Assembly (NCBI GenBank): GCA_002399445.1
Contig: DHDR01000022.1
Span: 87,211 to 107,241 of the forward strand
Source: Ruminococcaceae bacterium UBA4871
GTDB taxonomy: Bacteria; Bacillota; Clostridia; Oscillospirales; Acutalibacteraceae
DNA: 20,031 bases
Reading direction: 5' to 3'
Part shown: positions 15,618 through 20,031 of the stretch, one piece after another
Position numbering within the stretch: position 1 is the first letter of the stretch
Layout of the letters: each line of letters starts with the position of its first letter
The notes under the pieces: generated by a model
Told to the model about the DNA's origin: nothing
The model's input: only the letters and a program-made list of their open reading frames with translations
Databases searched by the model: none
Made by a program: the position numbers and the translations under genes

Positions 15618-15646
15618 TTGAAATTTTATGTATAATCCGTTATAAT
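15618..15646 (+). promoter_or_regulatory. Near-consensus promoter in the galE-punA gap
   Basis: TTGAAA (15618-15623) and a perfect TATAAT (15641-15646) with an ideal 17-base spacer, starting 40 bases after the galE stop. No substantial protein-coding gene follows on this strand before the terminator at 15780-15810, so it appears to serve an RNA. Confidence 0.7.
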
Positions 15647-15652
15647 AAATAC

Positions 15653-15810
15653 TTGTAGTAGGAATGGGTTATCAAATTTTCCTGCTGCATCTCTACACGT
15701 CAACAAAAGCAGATTGATGCCCAGTTCGGGCCGTCTGCATTTCCACATACCTGCTATGAGAGGAATTTTTGTTGAGATAGGGGGATTGCCATTTGGCAAT
15801 CCCCCTTTTT
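15653..15810 (+). ncRNA. Candidate orphan structured small RNA
   Basis: A strong promoter, about 155 bases without a substantial gene, and an intrinsic terminator form a stand-alone unit between two convergent genes. The sequence folds by eye into P1, a 10-bp stem (15655-15664 with 15679-15688, two U.G pairs). P2 is a 9-bp stem (15700-15708 with 15767-15775) that closes a three-way junction. The junction holds P3 (GCAGA 15709-15713 with TCTGC 15734-15738, continued by GCCC/GGGC around a 5-base loop) and P4 (TTCC/GGAA 15741-15744 with 15762-15765, continued by CATA/TATG around a 5-base loop). The last stem is the terminator. It does not match 6S, SRP, tmRNA or the riboswitch signatures I know. 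A 17-codon frame (ATG 15664) exists but its AGGA touches the start codon. Confidence 0.5.
15780..15810 (+). terminator. Intrinsic terminator of the candidate RNA and gal operon
   Basis: GGGGGATTGCC (15780-15790) pairs perfectly with 15795-15805 around the loop ATTT, followed by TTTTT. It also lies just past the punA stop on the other strand, where the tail is not T-rich. Confidence 0.9.
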
Positions 15811-15816
15811 CTGGCC

Positions 15817-16632
15817 TTACATTTTTTTCAGGATGGTGCTGATTAATTTTTGTAGGTCCTGACCGCGTGCATCGGCTGTACGGATGACTTCTTCACTGCT
15901 GAGCGGCTGATCGAGCATACCAGCGCCCATATTTGTGATGAGAGACAAACCCAAAACCTGCAGCCCACAGTGGGAAGCGGCAATTGCTTCCGGCACAGTG
16001 GACATTCCTACTGCATCTGCTCCTAAGACTCGGAACATACGGATTTCTGCCGGTGTTTCATAGCTTGGGCCGGTAGTAGCCAGATAAACGCCCTGCTGCA
16101 GAGAGATTCCACATTCCTCAGCAGCTTTCAGAGCCAGCTCCTGCAGAGCTTTTGTGTAGACATGCGTCATATCTGGAAAGCGCGGGCCGATCGTTTCTTC
16201 ATTTTGTCCAATCAGTGGGTTGGTACCCAACATGTTGATGTGATCTGTCAGCAGCATCAGGTCACCGGGATGGTAGCCTTTGTTTATGCCGCCGGCAGCA
16301 TTAGTCAGGATAAGTGTTTGTATGCCCAGAGCTTTCATAACCCGGATGGGAAACACAATATCTTTCATACGGTGTCCCTCGTAATAGTGTAACCGCCCCT
16401 GCATGCATACTACAGGGACAGAGTTGATTTTACCTAGCAAAAGTTTGCCGGCATGTCCCGGTGCAGTGGAGGGAACAAAACCGGGCAGGTCTTTGTAGGA
16501 AAATGTGCAGGGACTTTCAATTTTTTCCGCAAACCCTCCCAGACCGGAGCCGAGTACGATTCCCACTTTTGGTGTCAGGTCGGTTCTTTTATGAATTTCC
16601 GCCACCGCGGCGTTAATTTGTTCCAACATCAT
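15817..16632 (-). CDS. punA: Purine nucleoside phosphorylase
   Basis: Phosphorolysis of purine (deoxy)nucleosides to the base and (deoxy)ribose-1-phosphate in purine salvage. The 271-residue product is of the trimeric, low-molecular-mass class. The phosphate-binding GSGLGGF lies near residue 30; other family segments are STAPGHAGKLLLG, MQGRLHYYEGH, LTNAAGGINKGYHPGDLM, TGPSYETPAEIRMFR and SLITNMGAG. The Glu of YETPAE and the Asn of SLITN are the residues that select 6-oxopurines (guanosine, inosine) in this class. ATG 16632 has a perfect AGGAGG 5 bases upstream; ATG 16629 is equally possible. It is a single-gene unit with its own promoter, convergent with galE. Confidence 0.95.
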   Translation of the reverse strand: MMLEQINAAVAEIHKRTDLTPKVGIVLGSGLGGFAEKIESPCTFSYKDLPGFVPSTAPGHAGKLLLGKINSVPVVCMQGRLHYYEGHRMKDIVFPIRVMKALGIQTLILTNAAGGINKGYHPGDLMLLTDHINMLGTNPLIGQNEETIGPRFPDMTHVYTKALQELALKAAEECGISLQQGVYLATTGPSYETPAEIRMFRVLGADAVGMSTVPEAIAASHCGLQVLGLSLITNMGAGMLDQPLSSEEVIRTADARGQDLQKLISTILKKM

Positions 16633-16662
16633 AACTACCTCCTAGTTAATTTTATGATACCA

Positions 16663-16691
16663 ATTATAAGAGATTCCATACAAGTGCGCAA
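16663..16691 (-). promoter_or_regulatory. Promoter of punA
   Basis: On the minus strand TTGCGC (16686-16691) and a perfect TATAAT (16663-16668) with a 17-base spacer, about 30 bases upstream of the start. Confidence 0.65.
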
Positions 16692-16793
16692 GCAGCATTT
16701 TTATTTTAAAAATGTATGGAAAAGTGTTACAAATCATTCATAACTCATTCAATTATAAGACACAACCAGATTCTATACTATATTTTGTTCGGG

Positions 16794-16835
16794 AGGTACA
16801 AGCCGCGCTGCGGAATTGCCGACTGCAGCGTACCT
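16794..16835. other. Bulged hairpin in the gene-poor region
   Basis: AGGTA (16794-16798) and CGCTGC (16806-16811) pair with GCAGCG (16825-16830) and TACCT (16831-16835), giving 11 bp with a 7-base bulge and a 13-base loop. A TATACT (16774-16779) lies 15 bases upstream on the plus strand, but its -35 is poor. Together with the stem at 16882-16921 it could belong to a second small RNA; this is weak. Confidence 0.3.
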
Positions 16836-16881
16836 TCGGAATTTTCAGTTTGTTTTCATAAAGATTTCTCCTCTCTCTTAA

Positions 16882-16921
16882 CAGGAAAGGCGCGAGTTCT
16901 TCGGAACCCGCGCCTTTCCTG
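16882..16921. terminator. Very stable hairpin with TTCG loop
   Basis: CAGGAAAGGCGCG (16882-16894) pairs with CGCGCCTTTCCTG (16909-16921), and inside it GTTC and GAAC close a TTCG loop. The plus-strand tail is CATTTTATGG, only weakly T-rich. It sits 16 bases past the stop of the recombinase fragment on the minus strand, so it may be the terminator of either side. Confidence 0.6.
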
Positions 16922-16937
16922 CATTTTATGGACTTTC

Positions 16938-17183
16938 TCAACATCTTTCTGAAGCCTGATTTTCGCCATTTACTAATCTTTTACTAATCTTTTTTGAAAA
17001 ATACGCATTTAGTGTTTCAGATGCGCTTGTCATATCGGCAGAACCTATACTCGTATAAATGTCGGCCGTTACACTAATTGACTCATGGCTAAGCAGATGT
17101 TTGGCATCGCCCAGTGTGTCCTCAACGGCCTTTAGCGCTGCAATTGATTTACCGCACACGATTTTTGTCGTACCGTCGGACAA
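16938..17183 (-). pseudogene. C-terminal fragment of a tyrosine recombinase (integrase)
   Basis: The frame encodes about 80 residues, including LGDAKHLLSHESISVTADIY and then TSIGSADMTSASETLNAYF. This matches the end of phage/transposon integrases, where LGHxSIxxTxxIY carries the box II histidine and, a few residues later, the nucleophilic tyrosine. The catalytic core with HxLRH is absent: upstream the frame is closed by TGA about 30 bases before the TTG at 17183. An exact 11-base tandem duplication (TTTACTAATCT at 16969-16979 and 16980-16990) lies in its last part and would have shifted the frame. It is best read as the relic of an integrated element now lost. No attachment site was identified. 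Confidence 0.6.
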
Positions 17184-17462
17184 ATTAAGGCCGGAAACTT
17201 CTATTCAGCCTTCACTGGGCTTGTAAAAATTATTAAAAAATGAATAATTAATAGAAAATAATTTATTTATTTAAAAAATAGGACGAACAGACAAAGCCCT
17301 GCTTATTCTTAAATAAAACCAGAATACTGGTATTACCAGACAACTGATTTCATTGCATGTACAAGATACAAGTAAGCAGAAAGCCGACTATATCTTTAAT
17401 GAATTATATAATAATGATAAAAAAATATATATACAACACTATTAGATTGTAAATTTTATATA
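17184..17462. other. AT-rich gene-free stretch
   Basis: No credible gene, RNA gene or terminator was found here. The sequence is strongly AT-rich, especially 17221-17280 and 17401-17460 (long A/T runs such as ATATATATA). Its composition differs from the flanking genes, which fits leftover DNA from the element that supplied the recombinase fragment. An operator-like palindrome lies at 17319-17339. Confidence 0.5.
17319..17339. promoter_or_regulatory. Operator-like overlapping palindromes
   Basis: CCAGAATACTGG and CTGGTATTACCAG are two perfect inverted repeats sharing the central CTGG, so three CCAG/CTGG half-sites lie in 21 bases. This is the form of a repressor site, about 120 bases upstream of the ABC operon promoter. 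No regulator gene is adjacent. Confidence 0.25.
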
Positions 17463-17491
17463 TTGACATAATTCATGAACGAGGATAGAAT
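17463..17491 (+). promoter_or_regulatory. Near-consensus promoter of the amino acid ABC operon
   Basis: A perfect TTGACA (17463-17468) and TAGAAT (17486-17491) with a 17-base spacer. Transcription would start near 17498, giving a leader of about 145 bases before the first gene. Confidence 0.75.
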
Positions 17492-17571
17492 TTATTACAT
17501 GTTCAAGCAATTTTGGACATAGCAATCGTGAAAAATGCGAATGCCATAAATGAAGAATAGGATCAATAAGC

Positions 17572-17624
17572 AAGCAATGGGGCTTAGAAATTCATTTTTG
17601 AATTTCTAAGCCCCATTGCTTTTT
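17572..17624 (+). terminator. Leader hairpin, probable attenuator of the ABC operon
   Basis: Twenty-three consecutive bases (17572-17594) are exactly complementary to 17599-17621, closing a TTTT loop, and a run of five Ts ends at 17624. This is a textbook intrinsic terminator, placed downstream of the operon promoter and only about 9 bases before the ribosome binding site of the first gene. It should block most transcription unless opened. A 19-codon frame (ATG 17550 to TAA 17609) runs through the first arm but has no ribosome binding site. No T-box or known riboswitch motif was seen in the leader. Confidence 0.7.
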
Positions 17625-17644
17625 GGAGAAACGGAGGGATTAAA

Positions 17645-18406
17645 GTGGAAAAAACAATCGATACAGATATTATGCTTTCCGTTAAAAATGTTCATAAACG
17701 TTTCGATGACAACAATGTTTTGAATGGTGTCAATCTGGATATCCGAAAAGGAGAGATTGCCGTTATACTTGGTCCGAGTGGTTCTGGCAAAACAACTTTG
17801 CTCCGCTGTATTAATTTCCTTGAAAAAGCGGATACGGGCAGCATTTGTGTGAATCATTACACAGTTGACTGCCAATGCCGAAAAGCTTCTTCGATTCGGA
17901 CACTTCGGAAGAAAACTTCTATGGTTTTTCAACAGTATAATCTTTTTCGGAATCGCACGGCAGTGCAAAATGTTATGGAAGGAATGGTTGTCGTTAAAGG
18001 AATGGGTAAAAAGCAAGCACAGGAAATAGCAGAAAGTACATTGCAGGAAGTTGGGCTGCTAGACAAAAAAGACTTTTTCCCTTCTCAACTTTCAGGTGGT
18101 CAGCAGCAAAGAGTGGGGATTGCAAGGGCGATTGTGATGCAGCCGGATGTGATTTTATTTGATGAACCCACTTCTGCTTTGGACCCGGAACTGGTGGGAG
18201 AAGTATTAAAGAGCATCAGCGACGTTGCCAAGTTGGGGATTACGATGGTTATTGTGACACATGAAATTGCTTTTGCAAAAGAGGTTGCTACACGGGCTAT
18301 TTTTATGGAAGGCGGTGTCGTGGTAGAGGATGGAGTGCCAGAGCAAGTAATTAATCACCCCAAAGCTAAGCGGACTCAGGAATTTTTGCGCAGGATCAAC
18401 CATTAA
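17645..18406 (+). CDS. Polar amino acid ABC transporter, ATP-binding protein
   Basis: ATPase subunit that powers import of an amino acid, working at the inner face of the membrane with the permease encoded two genes on. The 253-residue product has Walker A GPSGSGKT (43-50), Q-loop VFQQYNLF, signature LSGGQQQR (149-156), Walker B VILFDEP (169-175), D-loop SALD and the switch histidine H206 in VTHE, all intact. The layout is that of the GlnQ/HisP/TcyC group. The start is GTG 17645 with GGAGGG 6 bases upstream; ATG 17672 is too far from that site. It is the first gene of the operon, just after a leader hairpin. Substrate is not deducible from this subunit. Confidence 0.95.
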   Translation: MEKTIDTDIMLSVKNVHKRFDDNNVLNGVNLDIRKGEIAVILGPSGSGKTTLLRCINFLEKADTGSICVNHYTVDCQCRKASSIRTLRKKTSMVFQQYNLFRNRTAVQNVMEGMVVVKGMGKKQAQEIAESTLQEVGLLDKKDFFPSQLSGGQQQRVGIARAIVMQPDVILFDEPTSALDPELVGEVLKSISDVAKLGITMVIVTHEIAFAKEVATRAIFMEGGVVVEDGVPEQVINHPKAKRTQEFLRRINH

Positions 18407-18491
18407 GCAACTGATTATCCATTTTATACATTCGTGAATGGTTCTGCAACGCATCTGTTAAAATTGTCAATCAACTTATGGAGGGAAAATA

Positions 18492-19454
18492 ATGAAAAAT
18501 TTCCAAGGAAAAAAGAAAAGAATTTTTTCAGCTTTGCTTGCAACAATTGTTGCGGCGGGTATGTTGTCAGCCTGCGGCAGCGGGGGAGGCAGTTCGACAA
18601 ATTCTTCAGCTTCTGCCAAATCAGGGGGAAGCACGATTGCAGCAGTTAAGGATATGGGGAATGGTGTGAAGCAAGTTACTGTAGCGGTTCTGGACGGTAT
18701 GGCGCCCTATACATATACCGATGATAATGGAAAACTGCAGGGGTACGATTATGAATGGATGCAAATGTGTGACAAATTGATTCCCGAGTATGAGTTTAAA
18801 TATGTGTCTGTCAGTCCAGATGCTGCGCCTGCGGCAATTCAGGCAGGTACTTATGCCTTTTCCGCGTCTGCACATTTTGTAACACCGGCACGAAAAAAGA
18901 ATTTTATTTTAAGCATTCCGGAATCCTATTATCCAATTAATCTGGTTTCCAGAAAAGCAGACAGCTTTACGAAATTTGAACAGCTTAATGGAAAGAGTCT
19001 GGTACCGAACCCACCAAATGATGGCCTTTCTGTTGTGCTTCAGGAAATGTCCGCAAAGAATCCAAATGTGAAGTATACACAAGACCAAACTTCAGAATAT
19101 ATCCCTTATACAGAGGGAATGGAAGATGTTGTAAAAGGAAAATATGACTGTTGGTTTGGCGGCGAGACCATGTACAACGATATCATTAAAAAAGTTCCAT
19201 CTATGAAGAATACCACGTTTTGTTCCAAGCCAATCACAACAGCGGGCTGTGTTGCTGTGATTAATAAAAACCTGACAGACCTCAGAGAAAAACTCAATGA
19301 GGCAACGGTAAAACTCTATAAGGATGGCTCGCTTGCAAAGCTTTCTGAAAAATGGCTTGGCGGAGATTATCTGAAAGTCGCGAAACAGACAAATTCTCTG
19401 TATGATTATGATCACTATTCGGCCGATTCCAATTCTGCTTCTTCGGCTTCCTGA
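18492..19454 (+). CDS. Amino acid ABC transporter substrate-binding lipoprotein
   Basis: Extracellular solute receptor of the family 3 (polar amino acid) type, tethered to the membrane by lipid. The 320-residue product has a basic n-region, a hydrophobic core and the lipobox LSAC, with lipidation expected at C28. A Gly/Ser-rich linker follows, then the bilobed domain with VAVLDGMAPYTYTDDNGKLQ and GYDYEWMQMCDKL, where family 3 proteins bind the amino acid. The C-terminus is Ser/Ala-rich (SADSNSASSAS), probably a flexible tail. ATG 18492 has TGGAGGGAA upstream. It lies 85 bases after the ATPase with no terminator between. The ligand is uncertain. Confidence 0.93.
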   Translation: MKNFQGKKKRIFSALLATIVAAGMLSACGSGGGSSTNSSASAKSGGSTIAAVKDMGNGVKQVTVAVLDGMAPYTYTDDNGKLQGYDYEWMQMCDKLIPEYEFKYVSVSPDAAPAAIQAGTYAFSASAHFVTPARKKNFILSIPESYYPINLVSRKADSFTKFEQLNGKSLVPNPPNDGLSVVLQEMSAKNPNVKYTQDQTSEYIPYTEGMEDVVKGKYDCWFGGETMYNDIIKKVPSMKNTTFCSKPITTAGCVAVINKNLTDLREKLNEATVKLYKDGSLAKLSEKWLGGDYLKVAKQTNSLYDYDHYSADSNSASSAS

Positions 19455-19508
19455 ACTTTGTTTTCACAGGCAGTACAGAACCTTAAAAGCATGTGGAGGT
19501 GTTAGATC

Positions 19509-20021
19509 ATGCATTCGCTGGAACTCATGAAACAATATTTGCCTGCTTTGCTGAAAGCTTTGCCGACTACATTGTATTTGCTTTTTATTTCTGTTTTTTT
19601 CGCTTTGATTCTCGGCTTTTTTCTGGCGTGGGCTGAAGTGGGGAGGATAAGACCGCTGAAAGGAATTGCCAGTGTCTTTATCTCCTTCATGCGAGGGACC
19701 CCAATGTTGGTACAAATTCTTCTAATTTTTATTTTGATTCCGATGATCGCCTATCAAAACGGAGTAGATACGAATAATTGGAATCCTTCGCTTTATGCAA
19801 TTGTTGCATTTTCTCTCAACGAATCCGCCTTCTTTGCAGAAATTTTCCGTTCAGCGTATCTGTCACTGGACCGTGGCCAGATGGAAGCGGCGGAAAGTCT
19901 GGGCATGAATAAATGGCAGCTTTTTCGCAGAGTCATTTTTCCGCAGGCGGCTGCTTCGGCACTGCCCAACACAACCAATATGATTTTGGAACTCATGAAG
20001 AATACTTCCATTGAACCATAG
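19509..20021 (+). CDS. Amino acid ABC transporter permease, C-terminus missing or frameshifted
   Basis: Membrane channel subunit of the His/Glu/Gln permease type. The visible 170 residues hold about three hydrophobic segments, the RGTPMLVQI motif, and the EAA loop EAAESLGMNKWQLFRRVIFPQA that contacts the ATPase. Related permeases usually have about 215-230 residues and continue after KNTS with LAF and a further transmembrane helix. Here the frame reads MKNTSIEP and stops at TAG (20019-20021), 10 bases from the window edge. A frameshift, a real truncation or a sequence-end artefact would all explain this. ATG 19509 has GGAGGTG upstream. It is the third gene of the operon. Confidence 0.85.
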   Translation: MHSLELMKQYLPALLKALPTTLYLLFISVFFALILGFFLAWAEVGRIRPLKGIASVFISFMRGTPMLVQILLIFILIPMIAYQNGVDTNNWNPSLYAIVAFSLNESAFFAEIFRSAYLSLDRGQMEAAESLGMNKWQLFRRVIFPQAAASALPNTTNMILELMKNTSIEP

Positions 20022-20031
20022 TCAAGTCAGT

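Noticed and set aside
15653..15810. 6S RNA
   Set aside because: 6S RNA is one long rod closed by its two ends with a central bubble; here the 5' end pairs locally and the rest forms a three-way junction.
16716..16952. Open frames of 63-78 residues on both strands upstream of the recombinase fragment
   Set aside because: They run through stable hairpins, have no ribosome binding sites and no recognisable motifs.
17498..17624. T-box leader for the ABC operon
   Set aside because: The leader is too short and lacks the conserved T-box sequence and specifier structure; only the terminator hairpin is present.

Overview
The window looks like chromosomal DNA of a low-to-mid GC Gram-positive anaerobe of the class Clostridia, most likely Oscillospirales (Ruminococcaceae/Oscillospiraceae-like). 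The reasons are strong AGGAGG-type ribosome binding sites, frequent GTG/TTG starts, a lipobox-type solute-binding protein, a potassium-dependent-type membrane pyrophosphatase, a clostridial-type galactokinase and a DUF4250-like small protein. This placement is inference from gene content and style. No rRNA, tRNA, CRISPR array or intact mobile element was seen.

Layout. 1-2203: the start of a gene leaving the left edge on the minus strand, then an FtsH-type AAA+ zinc protease. 2204-2933: a broken reading frame, a strong terminator and a 58-residue DUF4250-like gene on the minus strand. 2934-5608: a membrane ion-pumping pyrophosphatase (hppA) with its terminator, then a YjbQ-family protein. 5847-7139: a NUDIX hydrolase overlapping a small unknown gene, then a separately promoted unknown gene. 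7265-9268: an AraC-family regulator divergent from a VanH-like D-2-hydroxyacid (D-lactate) dehydrogenase. 9358-11845, all minus strand: an EamA-type transporter, a YihY/BrkB-type membrane protein and two small unknown genes, probably one transcription unit. 12128-15578: galK-galT-galE, a complete Leloir pathway operon taking galactose to UDP-glucose and glucose-1-phosphate. 15618-15810: a consensus promoter, about 155 nt of highly structured sequence and an intrinsic terminator, read here as an orphan small RNA. 15817-16632: purine nucleoside phosphorylase on the minus strand. 16633-17644: about 1 kb of AT-rich, gene-poor DNA holding two hairpins, a tyrosine-recombinase C-terminal fragment, an operator-like palindrome and the promoter and leader of the next operon. 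17645-right edge: a polar amino acid ABC importer (ATPase, binding lipoprotein, permease), whose permease frame stops early 10 bases from the edge.

The two most interesting signals outside genes are the candidate structured RNA at 15653-15810 and the leader of the amino acid transporter operon. That leader has a near-consensus promoter, then a perfect 23-bp hairpin with a T tract just before the first ribosome binding site, which is the layout of a transcription attenuator. The gene annotations rest on motifs read directly from the translations. No database search was possible.
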